From Streptomyces sp. A1277 (lineage in GTDB: Bacteria > Actinomycetota > Actinomycetes > Streptomycetales > Streptomycetaceae): a stretch of 64,000 nucleotides of DNA. This document shows positions 1-8,691 of the stretch, in pieces. Under the pieces are notes generated by a model. That model saw only the letters and a list, made by a program, of their open reading frames with translations, searched no databases and had not been told where the DNA came from. How positions within the stretch are numbered: the stretch's first letter is position 1; each line of letters opens with the position of its first letter. The stretch spans positions 124,001 through 188,000 of the forward strand of contig NZ_SSBI01000007.1 of the NCBI RefSeq assembly GCF_004795015.1, given 5' to 3'. The position numbers and the translations under genes were made by a program.

Positions 1-34
1 CCGCAAGCCCCCCGGTGCGCTATAAGTTAAGAAC

Positions 35-61
35 GGCAGGGAGAGCGTTCTCCCTGCCTTT
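35..61. terminator. Hairpin terminator at the left edge
   Basis: A perfect 10-bp stem (GGCAGGGAGA paired with TCTCCCTGCC) with a 4-nt loop is followed by TTT on the plus strand. It lies just beyond the stop codon of the minus-strand cyclase gene at 131, so it may end that transcript, a plus-strand transcript entering from the left, or both. Nothing else is recognisable in bases 1-130. Confidence 0.6.
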
Positions 62-130
62 GCTCTTGCCGTCGTACACCGTGCCGTCCAGGCCGTATGC
101 GTTCGGCGCGCAACCAGGCGCCTCCTCGGG

Positions 131-1168
131 CTACGAAGCCGACCTGGCCGCCCGGAGGAGCACCGGCCGCAGTCGGCTGTAGCCGCGCACGGACACCGGC
201 CGGAGCGGCCGCAGCGCATAGCCCGCCATCCCCGCCAGCTCGCCCGCGAATGCGGTGTTGACCAGTACGGAGGCGGGCCGGGCCACCGCGGTGAGACGGG
301 CCGCGATGTTCACCGCCGACCCGTAGACATCACCGAAGCGGCCGATGACGGCGCCGTGGGCCAGCCCCGTACGCACCTGCGGCAAGCCCGGGTCGGCGCC
401 GGCGCGGGCGGTGAGCTCGAGAGCGATATCGGCGGCCTCGGCCGCCGACTCGCACACGAACAGCACCTCGTCGCCGATCGTCTTCACCACCTGCCCGAGC
501 CCCTCGGCCACCACGTCACCGGTCATGCTCTCGAACCGGTCGAGAACCCGCACGAGCTCGGCGCCGTCCAGCCCACGGCTCATCCGGGTGTACCCCACCA
601 TGTCGGTGAAGCCCACCGCTCTGTCACGTACATGCGCGCCACCACCGGGCGCACCCGTCGCACCCGGCGCGGAACCGTCCTCCGGGCCCTCGGCGAGCAC
701 GTGTCCGGCATGCGCCACGAGGTGCCGCCGCCACACGTACCGCTGCACCATCTCGATCTCCGGCAGCAGCGCCGCCATGTGATCCAGCAGGGTGCCCTGA
801 CCGGGGGACAGCTCCCCGTCGCCACCCACCCAGTCACGCAGGGTGTGCACCTGCCAGTCCGCGAGCCGGGAGAGATGGTGCCCGAGCGCGCGGGCCATCA
901 TCGTCTCGCTCTCCTCGGTGATCAGCCCGGCCGCGACCAGGCGTTCACCGGCGCGCAGGGCCTCGACATCGGCGTCGGTGAACACCCTCGCGTCCTCATC
1001 GACGGCCGGGAAACCGAGCGCCCGCCAGACGTGCACGGCATGCTCCAACTCCACCCCGGCCCGCTCGGCGACCTCCCTCCGCGTCCACACACGCCCCCCG
1101 CCCAGCAGGACTTCCTCGACGGACCGCAGCGCCCCGCCCTCCGGCTCCCCGGGTCTCGTGGCGCTCAC
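131..1168 (-). CDS. Class III adenylate cyclase
   Basis: A 345-aa protein predicted to make cAMP from ATP. Residues 1 to about 180 are a helical N-terminal region resembling the regulatory domain found on actinobacterial soluble cyclases. The class III catalytic domain starts near residue 185. It has both metal-binding aspartates (in FTDMVG and in KTIGDE), the Lys before GDE and the Asp in FGDVYG that select adenine, and NIAARL with the transition-state Asn and Arg. The GTG start at 1168 overlaps the stop of the upstream stress-protein gene in a GTGA arrangement, which implies translational coupling. A longer in-frame extension to 1294 is rejected because it would lie inside that gene. No membrane segment is seen, so it is probably cytoplasmic. 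Confidence 0.88.
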   Translation of the reverse strand: MSATRPGEPEGGALRSVEEVLLGGGRVWTRREVAERAGVELEHAVHVWRALGFPAVDEDARVFTDADVEALRAGERLVAAGLITEESETMMARALGHHLSRLADWQVHTLRDWVGGDGELSPGQGTLLDHMAALLPEIEMVQRYVWRRHLVAHAGHVLAEGPEDGSAPGATGAPGGGAHVRDRAVGFTDMVGYTRMSRGLDGAELVRVLDRFESMTGDVVAEGLGQVVKTIGDEVLFVCESAAEAADIALELTARAGADPGLPQVRTGLAHGAVIGRFGDVYGSAVNIAARLTAVARPASVLVNTAFAGELAGMAGYALRPLRPVSVRGYSRLRPVLLRAARSAS

Positions 1169-1614
1169 GTGGTGTGCACGATCAGCACATCGAGGCCGGC
1201 CCTCCTGGCGACATCCGCCGGTACGGACCCGAGGAGCCGCCCGGCCAGCGAGCGCAGGCCGCGGTTCCCGACGACCAGCAGATCGGCCGAGCACTCGCGG
1301 GCAGTCCGCACGAGCGCCGGGACCGGGTCCCCCTCCACAGCGACCGAGCGCACATCGACCGCGCCCTGGAGACGAGCCCGGTCCTTGGCGGTTCTCAAGG
1401 TCTCCTCAGCGGGCGCCGACCCCACGACCTGATAGGCGTCAGCGCCTAACTGGTCTTTCGCGAGGGCGAGTTCGGGGCCGCGCATAGGGGCGTAGGCGCA
1501 GGTGACCACAAGCTCAGCCCCGCACACCGCGGCGAGCCGTGCAGCGGCCTCGACCGCCGCGAACGACGATGCGGATCCGTCCGTGCCGACCAGCAGGGTC
1601 CGATAGGCAGCCAA
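1165..1614 (-). CDS. Universal stress protein (UspA family)
   Basis: A 149-aa single-domain Usp protein. The N-terminal strand LLVGTDGSASS and the C-terminal loop VVGNRGLRSLAGRLLGS match the ATP-binding type of Usp (GxxG, then about nine residues, then GS). It starts at a TTG codon at 1614, chosen because AAGGAG lies six bases upstream; no ATG fits. It is the first gene of a two-gene operon with the adenylate cyclase (4-base overlap). The pairing suggests a stress or nucleotide-sensing role linked to cAMP, which is inference. A near-perfect palindrome at 1624-1655 overlaps the ribosome-binding site. Confidence 0.88.
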   Translation of the reverse strand: MAAYRTLLVGTDGSASSFAAVEAAARLAAVCGAELVVTCAYAPMRGPELALAKDQLGADAYQVVGSAPAEETLRTAKDRARLQGAVDVRSVAVEGDPVPALVRTARECSADLLVVGNRGLRSLAGRLLGSVPADVARRAGLDVLIVHTT

Positions 1615-1623
1615 GGCAAACTC

Positions 1624-1655
1624 CTTACTCCGAAGTAAACTTACTTCAGGGTAAG
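1624..1655. promoter_or_regulatory. 32-bp near-perfect palindrome upstream of usp (operator or RBS-masking hairpin)
   Basis: Two 15-base arms (CTTACTCCGAAGTAA, and the complement of TTACTTCAGGGTAAG) differ at only two positions and are separated by AC. The core GAAGTAAACTTACTTC has perfect 7-base arms. On the minus strand the palindrome abuts and partly covers the AAGGAG ribosome site of the usp-cyclase operon. A dimeric repressor operator or an RNA hairpin that hides the ribosome site would both fit. The regulator is unknown. Confidence 0.55.
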
Positions 1656-2004
1656 GTAGAACGTCGCCGGGACCTGAGCAAGGGCGGGTCGGCCCTCCGA
1701 AGCGAGGTGATCACCCGTAGAGCGCACGAGCCCCGGACTGTCGCCCTTGAAGCGCTGCCCCGCGGCGATCTCATCGCCGACCACCGACCAGACGGCCTCG
1801 TCGCCCCGGAAGGGAAATAGATCAACGCTGCTCACCGCGGGACAGACGCGTTCGACCTCGCCGTCCAGCCGCTCGAAGTCGGCTTCCTCGACATCGCCGC
1901 CGCCGGAGGTGAACTCGTCGAGCAGGCCCTGCAAGTGGACAGCCACCTGCACGGTCCCCGCCGAAGATACCGGCGAGGCCGCTGCGGGTGATGTCGAAAA
2001 GCAT
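1641..2004 (-). pseudogene. Hypothetical small protein, apparent single-base frameshift
   Basis: An ATG at 2004 with GGAG eight bases upstream opens a well-biased reading frame (MLFDITRSGLAGIFGGD...). After about 17 codons the coding bias passes to another frame, starting VQVAVHLQGLLDEF and ending ...VPATFYLTLK at 1641. Removing one base in the C run near 1955-1958 joins the two into a protein of about 120 aa. The joined sequence is acidic, and I do not recognise the family. It is either an inactivated gene or a sequence error. Its stop codon touches the palindrome upstream of usp. Confidence 0.5.
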
Positions 2005-2249
2005 GGTGCGAACTCCGGAGTCGGAGCGCGGGGGAGGGGCACCCAGGTGCCGGGCTCTCGACCGGTCGTGCGCGAGTCGCCTGCGGCGAAACCGAGCATC
2101 CACGCGGTGCAACGGTACGAGGCATGAGGCGCCGAACAACGGACGGGCCCGGGGCGCCGGCCACGCTGCCAGCTTGCACTCGCGCCCGGCGGGGCGGACG
2201 GGCGGCCGGTGCCTCCGGGGGAGGAACAACGCGATGAGGCGGACGCGTA

Positions 2250-2660
2250 TCACGTATCGAGTACGGCGGCGACGGCCTCGATCTCGACGAGCTGGTCGTT
2301 GTAGCCCAGCACGGTGACGCCCAGCAAAGTACTGGGGACATCGTGATCGCCAAACGAGTCCCGGACCACCTCCCAGGCCGTCACCAAGTCCTCCCGCCGG
2401 GTCGACGCCACGAGAACCCTCGTGCTGATGACGTCTCGGAGAGACGCGCCGGCGGCAGCAAGAGCCGTCTGCATGTTCTCGACGGCTTTCCGCGCCTGCC
2501 CGGCGTAGTCCCCGACCGCGGCCGTCGAACCGTCGTCGTTCAGCGGGCACGCCCCGGCGAGGAAGACCAGACGGGCCTCGGCCGGCGCTGTGGCCGCGTA
2601 GGCGTACTCGGCCACGTCGGAGAGGGAGGTGGAGCGAATCAGGGTGACGGCACGAACCAT
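2250..2660 (-). CDS. RidA family (YjgF/YER057c/UK114) protein
   Basis: A 136-aa single-domain protein with the RidA fold signature: LVFLAGACPLNDDGSTAAVGDYAGQ near the N-terminus, then QTALAAAGASLRDVISTRVLV, and VPSTLLGVTVLGYNDQLVEIEAVA at the end. RidA proteins form trimers that hydrolyse reactive enamine/imine intermediates. The canonical catalytic Arg of archetypal RidA is not obvious (the C-terminus reads LVEIEAVAAV), so it may belong to a divergent Rid subgroup. The start ATG at 2660 has AAAGGA about ten bases upstream. A longer in-frame start exists at 2696 but has no better ribosome site. Confidence 0.8.
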   Translation of the reverse strand: MVRAVTLIRSTSLSDVAEYAYAATAPAEARLVFLAGACPLNDDGSTAAVGDYAGQARKAVENMQTALAAAGASLRDVISTRVLVASTRREDLVTAWEVVRDSFGDHDVPSTLLGVTVLGYNDQLVEIEAVAAVLDT

Positions 2661-2884
2661 GGTCGTCGGGTCCTTTCCCACCGGGCGTTGAACCATCGAG
2701 TACTGAGCCCGGACATCCTGCCAGCGGCGCCTCGTGACCGCCTTCGTATTTCTCCGCCCTGACAGCCACGAGAGTGCGGTCCTTCTGCGTGGACCGGGAC
2801 CAGCACGACGACTTGAAGCTGTTCTTCTTCAATGGCGGTCCCGACGACGGAAACACGTACGTGATGACGCGCGGCGCAGGGGTC

Positions 2885-3803
2885 CTAGCCGTTGGTTGTG
2901 CGTGCCTTCCGGATGCGTCGGGCGAAGGAGAAGCGCGCGGCGGCTTCGGCGGGCGTGGTCCCTTGGCGGCGCCCGGGCACATCGTGGACACCCGGTGGCG
3001 CCCTCGGATCGGAGCTGGTCGGGACTCGCGTCTCGAGACGCCATGGCGGCGTAGGCACGGACGTCCGCGGCAGTGAGGTCGGCGCGGTCTCGCTCGGTGT
3101 ACTGCTGGAGGAGATCGGTGACGCCCGGGGTGAACCGCAGCACGGTCACCGGGGCGTTGAAGCGCCTGGCGATGGCGATGGCGATGAGTCGTGCGCGTGC
3201 CTGCGGCGTGACGTTCGTCGACTCGGCGACTGTGCTGAGGCCCGCGGCGAGTCGGGTAACGATCCTGAGGTCACGTTCCTCGAAGATCCGTGCGTCCGCC
3301 GCGTCGGATTCCGCTTCCATGGGTGAGGTGCCGAAGAGTTCCGTGCGGATCTCGTCGCTGGACACCACGGCCTCTGCAGCGAGCCGCCCGCGCGCGATCA
3401 GTGCCTCAACGAAGCTGGTCTTGCCCGAGGCCGGCGGGCCTACGAGGACGACGAGTCCTGCCGGCACGTGGATGGCCGACGCGAGAGGACTGAGGTAGAG
3501 GTCGCCTGCGTAGCCGAGGGCTTCCTCCGGGCGGCCGGCCGGCAGTCCGCTGGGCAGGACGGAGTCCCGGTAGCTGTCGTTGTCGGCCAAGGGGAGGGCG
3601 AAGCCCCAGGTGTGCAGTACGCCGGTAAAGCGCAGGCGGCACAGCGGCAGGCTCTCCGCGCCGGGCAACTCGGCGGCCACGTAGGCAAATCCGGAACGGA
3701 AGCGGACCGTGATGGCGTCCACGTGGGGCCAGCATGCGCGGGCGTGGCGGTTCAGACGCCGGCGCAGCTCATTGCGCATCGATTCGGGTGGGTTCTTCGG
3801 CAT
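2885..3803 (-). pseudogene. P-loop AAA/polynucleotide-kinase-like ATPase with frameshifted C-terminus
   Basis: From ATG 3803 (MPKNPPESMRNELRRRL) the frame encodes a protein with Walker A GPPASGKTSF near residue 121, then VVSSDEIRTELFG and STNVTPQARARLI. This is the layout of the small ATPases related to polynucleotide kinase or zeta-type kinases. After DQLRSEGATG the first frame turns into Arg/Pro-rich noise. The next frame gives a protein-like tail (VHDVPGRRQGTTPAEAAARFSF...) ending at a TAG at 2885. I infer one missing or extra base near 2985-2990. The N-terminal 120 residues resemble no family I can name. It may be a recent pseudogene or a sequencing indel. Confidence 0.6.
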
Positions 3804-3934
3804 GCGCCCGTCCTGAAGGGTGCGGCGCCGATCGGCAGCGGGCGCCCGAGGTGTGCGCCCTCTGCGAGACCCGCGACCACCCTCGGCCATAACCCGCATC
3901 GCTTGCACCTTTGTCCCGTCGGGCCCATGACCCG

Positions 3935-4162
3935 CTAGCTGAAGTGATGTTGTGCCCAGCCGGAGACTCTGCTCAGCCGGTTGGCGGCTTTGACGGGGTC
4001 GCCAGTTCGGGTGGGCCGGCCCACTTCGAAGTCGTGGCCGGTCAGGCAGCCTTCCTCCTCGACGATGCGAGCGATGCGGTAGGCCAGTTCCATGATCTCC
4101 AACGCTGCCGGCCCCGCGTGGCGGTCGGCGATCTCGCGTGCTCGACCCTTCCACGTCCAGCG
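3935..4162 (-). pseudogene. Coding-like remnant, hypothetical
   Basis: On the minus strand an open stretch with good third-position G/C bias reads ...REIADRHAGPAALEIMEL AYRIARIVEEEGCLTGHDF and ends at a TAG at 3935. It has no convincing start; the first ATG lies inside it. The sequence is helical and acidic, and I do not recognise the family. Upstream, the coding signal seems to continue in another frame, so this is probably the 3' end of a decayed gene. Confidence 0.35.
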
Positions 4163-4230
4163 GGGGACGGAGCTCTTCGCCGGAGACCTCGCGGGTCCGT
4201 CCTGACCTCAGCGTTTCCTACACTCGTGGG

Positions 4231-4428
4231 ATGAACAACCTCAGGTGCACCCATTGCGGGACCGTCGGCCTGGCCGATGGCTTTATCGAGGACGCAGGCG
4301 ACCACTCGCGCGGATACGCACGCTGGATCGACGGTGCGTTGGAGCGGGGGATCTTCGGGCTGGAGGGGTGCCGCCTCGCGCTCGCCCCCGCTCGTCGCGG
4401 CAGCGATGCTCAGGCGTCGATCGCCTGA
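4231..4428 (+). pseudogene. Truncated zinc-ribbon small protein
   Basis: ATG 4231 begins MNNLRCTHCGTVGL..GFIEDAGDHSRGYARWIDGALERGIFG. This matches, from memory, a family of about 70-aa Streptomyces proteins that carry two CxxC zinc knuckles. Here only the first knuckle (CTHC) is present. After GIFG the sequence turns into LEGCRLALAPARRGSD and stops, so the second CxxC is lost. It is probably a frameshifted or truncated copy, though a functional short form cannot be excluded. No strong ribosome site is seen upstream. Confidence 0.5.
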
Positions 4429-4506
4429 TCCTCGCCGGCACGGCTTCCTCCGCTGCGCGCGCTTCTGCGGAGCCGGGAGGACCGCCTCGGTGGCCGGCGG
4501 ACATGG

Positions 4507-4872
4507 TCAGCCAACGCTCACCCAGGTCGCGACAGCCAGAGTGAGTGGAACCGGACACGCCACCACGCTGAGCAACAGCCCGCGCTTGGCGGGAGCCATG
4601 CGACGCACCGCCGGCACAAAGGCGAGCGCGGCGAGCAGCGCGGCACCGCCGGCCACGCACGCCGCGTACACCGCGAGAAATCCGCCGACCGCCTCCCCCG
4701 ACGCCGCGCTCCACACCGCGATCATGCCGACCAGGAAGGTCAGCCACGCCACGGACAGCGCCGTGGCAGCGCCGAGCAGGACGGTCACCAGGACGAGTCC
4801 CGGGCGGGGCGCGGCGGCCGACGGGATGGGCGCCCACGGGACGCAGGGCTTCGCATGGGTCCGAGTATTCAT
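4507..4872 (-). CDS. Small integral membrane protein, hypothetical
   Basis: A 121-aa protein with three hydrophobic segments (about residues 26-50, 64-85 and 98-118) and a Pro-rich N-terminus. No known domain is recognised. Codon bias supports real coding. It stands alone between a plus-strand remnant and a 366-base gap. Confidence 0.6.
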   Translation of the reverse strand: MNTRTHAKPCVPWAPIPSAAAPRPGLVLVTVLLGAATALSVAWLTFLVGMIAVWSAASGEAVGGFLAVYAACVAGGAALLAALAFVPAVRRMAPAKRGLLLSVVACPVPLTLAVATWVSVG

Positions 4873-5239
4873 GGGCCCGATGGTCTCCGGCAGCCGCCGG
4901 GCCCTTCATGAGCCGCCCTACTCAACCGAGCGCGTCGATCGTACTCAGGCTTGTGAGGCACCCTGCTGCCGCCGAGCACCCAGGGTGCCCGCTGTCTCGG
5001 GCGTGCGCGCCCATCGAGTTGCCCATGACTAACGTGGTGCTGGGCGGTCCTGGCCCCTCGTTCGCAACCCGCGGGCCGTATACCGGTGGCCACGCGCGGC
5101 CTCGGCCTCGCCCTCACGGCAGGCTCGCGGTGACCGACTGTCTGCGTAACGGCCGAGTGGTGGCAAGGGTGTTCCGTTCCGGTCGGTTAAGAGGTCCAGG
5201 ACGGGGCCTCCCGGCTCGCGCGTCAGCCAGAGACGGCCG
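4873..5239. other. Intergenic stretch without a recognisable gene
   Basis: About 367 bases between the small membrane protein and the ankyrin/HEAT gene. Neither strand shows an open frame with good codon bias, and no clear hairpin terminator was seen. Confidence 0.4.
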
Positions 5240-6589
5240 TCATGCGAAATCCGTCCTGTTCCGCTCCCACTGCCACGTCCACAGCGCGCCGGCCCGGTGG
5301 TCATGTTGGAAACCCTCACCCAGGTCGCCCACCCGCTCGATCCCCTCCGCGGTCCGGGGATCGTCGCGCAGAGCGAGACCGTAGGCCGCTTCCAGCCGCG
5401 TCAACTGATCCTCCTCATCGAGCAGGCCCGCCAGGGTGTCCGCGACGGCCGCTGAGCGGTCCGACGAGATTGCCAGTTGTTCGGCTGCCGCGTGCCGTGC
5501 AAGGGGGTCGCAATCCGTGGCCAGTGCGAGCAGGGCCCGGGTGATGTCCGGCAGCAGTTCGCTGTCCCTGCCGCCCACTCTGCACGCCACCGCCCGCACC
5601 CCCGCGTCCGGATCGTGGACGAGCGTGGCCAGAGCGGCGCGGGAGGCGGGGGAGGTGATGACCAGCTCATCGACCAGGGCGTACGGCACCTCACGGCGCA
5701 CGCGCGGGTCGGGATGGGTGCAGAGCCGGAGACCGACGGACTCCAGACGGGGGTGCTCGTGCTCGGTGTACGTGTCGAGGACTTTCGCGAGCACTCCGCC
5801 ATCGGTCTCCTCCAGCGCCCAGACGGCCAGGAGATCGCCGGATTCCGCCGAACGAAAGGGAATGTCGCCGATGGCCGATTCCAGGAGCCAGAGGTAGAGC
5901 GCCACGAAACGGCGGTGCTCCGGGGCGGCGTGGGACCGGTGGGCCACCACGGCCGACCAGGTCTCCGGGCTACGGCGCCGGCTGAGGGTCCAGCAGGCCG
6001 TCCACCAGTCCACGTGATCCTCGTCGGTCCGGACCGCGCGGTCGATGATCTCGTCCACCGGCGTCGGCACACGGAAGTCCCCCTCCAGCGCGGTCAGGAC
6101 CGCGCCGTGCCCGGCCCGCACGGTGATACCCCCCAGCGACACCTGATCGACGTAGTCGTACCCGTCGTCCGACACCCGTACGGACACAGCCGGACCGGAG
6201 GCACCCGTCCTGCGCCGCAGCTCCTCCTCCGCTCCGTTCGCGTACCACGTCCGGGCCGAAGAGAGCAGCCGGTCACGGGTCGGTCCCGAGAGCCGCGGAG
6301 CCGCATCGGTGGCCAGCATCGCCACGACCACGTCCGGGGAACCACCGTCGACGGCGCGCTCCAGCGGCGTACTGCCGTCCGGCTGGGCCAGATCGGGATC
6401 CGCGCCGCCCTCCACCAGAGCGCTGACGACCGCCGTGTCGTACGCCGCGACCGCCGCGCACAGCACCGAAACCCCGTCCACATCCGACGTGTTCGGATCG
6501 GCACCGCTCTCCAGCAGGCCCCGCACCGCATCCGCGTCGCCGCGCCCGACCGCCGCCGACAGCCGGTCCTCAAGACCATCGCGGTCCAT
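5240..6589 (-). CDS. Ankyrin-repeat plus HEAT-repeat protein
   Basis: A 449-aa protein. Residues 1 to about 110 hold three ankyrin repeats (VRGLLESGADPNTSDVDG, VVSALVEGGADPDLAQPDGSTPLERAV and a third). Residues from about 250 onward are HEAT-like helical repeats (HPDPRVRREVPYALVDEL, HDPDAGVRAVACRVG, DCDPLARHAAAEQLA). The middle part (GYDYVDQVSLGGITVRAGHGAV) is not recognised. No catalytic motif or signal peptide is visible, so a cytoplasmic protein-binding role is likely. Starting at ATG 6589 keeps the first ankyrin repeat complete. The C-terminus LWTWQWERNRTDFA resembles those of other Streptomyces HEAT proteins. Confidence 0.8.
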   Translation of the reverse strand: MDRDGLEDRLSAAVGRGDADAVRGLLESGADPNTSDVDGVSVLCAAVAAYDTAVVSALVEGGADPDLAQPDGSTPLERAVDGGSPDVVVAMLATDAAPRLSGPTRDRLLSSARTWYANGAEEELRRRTGASGPAVSVRVSDDGYDYVDQVSLGGITVRAGHGAVLTALEGDFRVPTPVDEIIDRAVRTDEDHVDWWTACWTLSRRRSPETWSAVVAHRSHAAPEHRRFVALYLWLLESAIGDIPFRSAESGDLLAVWALEETDGGVLAKVLDTYTEHEHPRLESVGLRLCTHPDPRVRREVPYALVDELVITSPASRAALATLVHDPDAGVRAVACRVGGRDSELLPDITRALLALATDCDPLARHAAAEQLAISSDRSAAVADTLAGLLDEEDQLTRLEAAYGLALRDDPRTAEGIERVGDLGEGFQHDHRAGALWTWQWERNRTDFA

Positions 6590-6867
6590 GTATCGCCCCC
6601 TCGATCACGTGCCCGGCCGGTGGGGCCGCGCACGGGCGGGCACCGTACGGAAAGCCGCAGGCAGGCATCGTGCCACGAGCATGGTCGTGGGTGCACTTTC
6701 CGCCCGGGGCGGCCGATGAGGCGGGCAGTGCGGAGACATCCCGGAACGCCCACGCCCAGGTGTGTTCCGCGCAGCGTTCGAGCCGGGCCGCGCGACAGAC
6801 CAGCAAGGCGTGCGACCGGACGCCCGGCGCCGAAACCCCGCGGTCATGGTCGGCTTCACCGCCATGA

Positions 6868-7380
6868 CCAACCTCGCCGGCCTCCGCCCTGGTCCCGTCC
6901 GCCGTGCCGCCCGATCGGCTTGAACACACCAACGCGTGGATGGTGGGCGCCGAGACCGTGGGACCGGTGAACCGGCTCCTCGCTGTGCGCAGGGCGATCT
7001 TCGCCGATCTGATCGGCACCATCGCGTTGGTGGCTCTGCCGGCGCTGACCGCCAGTCTCTGGGCAGTGGCCGCCAGTCTCTGGGCAGTGGCCGCCGGCGC
7101 CTTCCTCGGCGGGATGGGCGGCATACTCTGGTCGGTCAACGCGCGCACCCTGACCCAGCGCAGGGTGCCGGACGAGATGCTGGGCCGCCACGGTGCGGCG
7201 GCCCGGCTCTTCAACTTCGGCGCCACGCCCCTGGGGGCCGCCCTGCTGGGCCTGCTGGCCGAACTGGGCGGCATGCGAGCCGCGTTCGGCCTCTTCGCGG
7301 CAGCCACTGCGGTCACACCGGCGCTGCTCTTCAAGAGCGTTCCCCGCACCGCTGCGGGGCCCGCCAGCGACTTGGCGCCG
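6868..7380 (+). pseudogene. C-terminal fragment of an MFS transporter
   Basis: The frame opens after a TGA with no start codon and reads ALVPSAVPPDRLEHTNAWMVGAETV, the middle of an MFS_3-type (enterobactin exporter-like) permease. Its LARTLTQRRVPDEMLGR equivalent (NARTLTQRRVPDEMLGR) and several membrane segments follow. The segment after AETV is deleted relative to the family, and the whole N-terminal half is missing. The frame then runs on as Arg/Pro-rich non-coding sequence after about 7380. The remnant also carries an internal 21-bp tandem duplication. Confidence 0.65.
7051..7092 (+). repeat. 21-bp perfect tandem duplication in the MFS remnant
   Basis: GCCAGTCTCTGGGCAGTGGCC occurs twice back to back, duplicating the heptapeptide SLWAVAA within a membrane segment. 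It keeps the reading frame. It is probably slippage in a gene no longer under selection. Confidence 0.85.
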
Positions 7381-7572
7381 GCTCCGTGCGGTCGGGTACG
7401 AGCCGCGCGGAGCGGGGAAGAGGCACGGTTCCCCGGCCCGAGGGCGCCGTTGCGCCAAATGGGGCAGGCGTGGCGCCACGCACGCGTGTTCCCTCGGTGG
7501 GGCGTTGGGCGAGGCCGAGGATGTGAACGGTATGGGCCACCGGTCACTCACAGCTGAGAGCGGGAACGTCAC

Positions 7573-8658
7573 GTGGCGGATGCAAGGGGCTCCTCAACGA
7601 AGGTCGACGCCTGGACGGAGATGCGCGACGCGATCACGACCCGGGCCGTGCTCATCATGGTGGGAGTGCTGTTGCTCCAGCTGGGCTTCGCCTTGTCGTA
7701 CATGGGGGCGTTCCACTCTCCCAAGCCGCACCGGATCCCGATCGCAGTGGTCGCGCCGCAGGCGGTGGAGGCGGACCTGGTGGCCCGGCTCAACGCACTG
7801 CCCGGCGACCCGTTGCACGTGACCTCTGTCCCGGACCGGGCACGAGCCCGGGCACGGCTCCTGGAACGAAAGAGCGACGCCGCCCTGATCGTGGAGGCGA
7901 CCGGCCGCACCGACACCTTGCTGGTGGCCTCGGCGGGTGGGCCATCGGCGGCGGACGCCGCTGCGAAGGTCGTGCAGGCCGTCGAACGCACGCAGAACCG
8001 CGCCCTGGTCGTCCGTGACATCCGCTCGCCCGCCGCAGGTGACTCGCGAGGGCTCTCGTCCTTCTACCTGGTGCTCAGCTGGACGATCGGCGGCTACCTC
8101 GCCGCATCGGCGTTGAACATGGCGGCCGGATCCAAGCGTCCCACGCTCCGGCGCTCCCTCGTGCGGCTCGCGGCGATGGTGCCCTACGCCTTCGTTTCCG
8201 GGATCGGGGGCGCGATCATCGTGGGACCCGTGCTGCACTGTCTGCCGGGCGCGTTCTGGGAGCTCGTCGGTATCGGCACGCTGGTCGTGTTCGCCTCCGG
8301 TGCCGTGGGGGTGGCCCTGCAGTCGCTGGCCGGCACGATCGGTCTGGGCCTCACCATCCTCATCTTCACCATTCTCGGCAACCCCAGCTCGGGCGGGGTC
8401 TACCCGGCGTCGCTGCTGCCACCGTTCTGGGCCGCGATCGGCCAAGCCCTGCCGCCCGGGGCCGGGACCACGGTCGTGCGCAACACCGTCTACTTCGACG
8501 GCAACAACACCACCGGCGCGCTGTGGATCCTCGGCGCCTGGGCCTTCGCCGGGATCGTTGTGGCGCTCCTGTCCGCCGCCCTGCGCGACCGGCGGGCTCA
8601 CCCGCACGCGAAGGCAGCGGCCGGAGCCGGGCCCGGGTCTCAGCCCGACGCGGGCTGA
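7573..8658 (+). CDS. YhgE/Pip-like ABC-2 type membrane protein
   Basis: A 361-aa membrane protein. One N-terminal membrane helix (AVLIMVGVLLLQLGFALSYMG) is followed by an extracytoplasmic domain of about 130 residues (RIPIAVVAPQAV...). Then come five or six helices ending in a basic tail. This layout and the motif LSSFYLVLSWTIGGYLAA match the DUF3533/YhgE group of ABC-2-like permeases. The GTG start at 7573 gives MADARGSSTKVDAW. It is a single-gene unit with a strong hairpin at its stop codon. Substrate unknown. Confidence 0.78.
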   Translation: MADARGSSTKVDAWTEMRDAITTRAVLIMVGVLLLQLGFALSYMGAFHSPKPHRIPIAVVAPQAVEADLVARLNALPGDPLHVTSVPDRARARARLLERKSDAALIVEATGRTDTLLVASAGGPSAADAAAKVVQAVERTQNRALVVRDIRSPAAGDSRGLSSFYLVLSWTIGGYLAASALNMAAGSKRPTLRRSLVRLAAMVPYAFVSGIGGAIIVGPVLHCLPGAFWELVGIGTLVVFASGAVGVALQSLAGTIGLGLTILIFTILGNPSSGGVYPASLLPPFWAAIGQALPPGAGTTVVRNTVYFDGNNTTGALWILGAWAFAGIVVALLSAALRDRRAHPHAKAAAGAGPGSQPDAG

Positions 8659-8667
8659 GACCCGGGC
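8631..8667. terminator. Strong bidirectional hairpin terminator
   Basis: A perfect 16-bp stem (GCCCGGGTCTCAGCCC with its complement) and a 5-nt loop span the stop codon of the YhgE-like gene. It lies between two convergent genes and can end transcripts from both sides. Confidence 0.8.
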
Positions 8668-8691
8668 GGCGGGCTCGCCCCGTCCTCGGGT

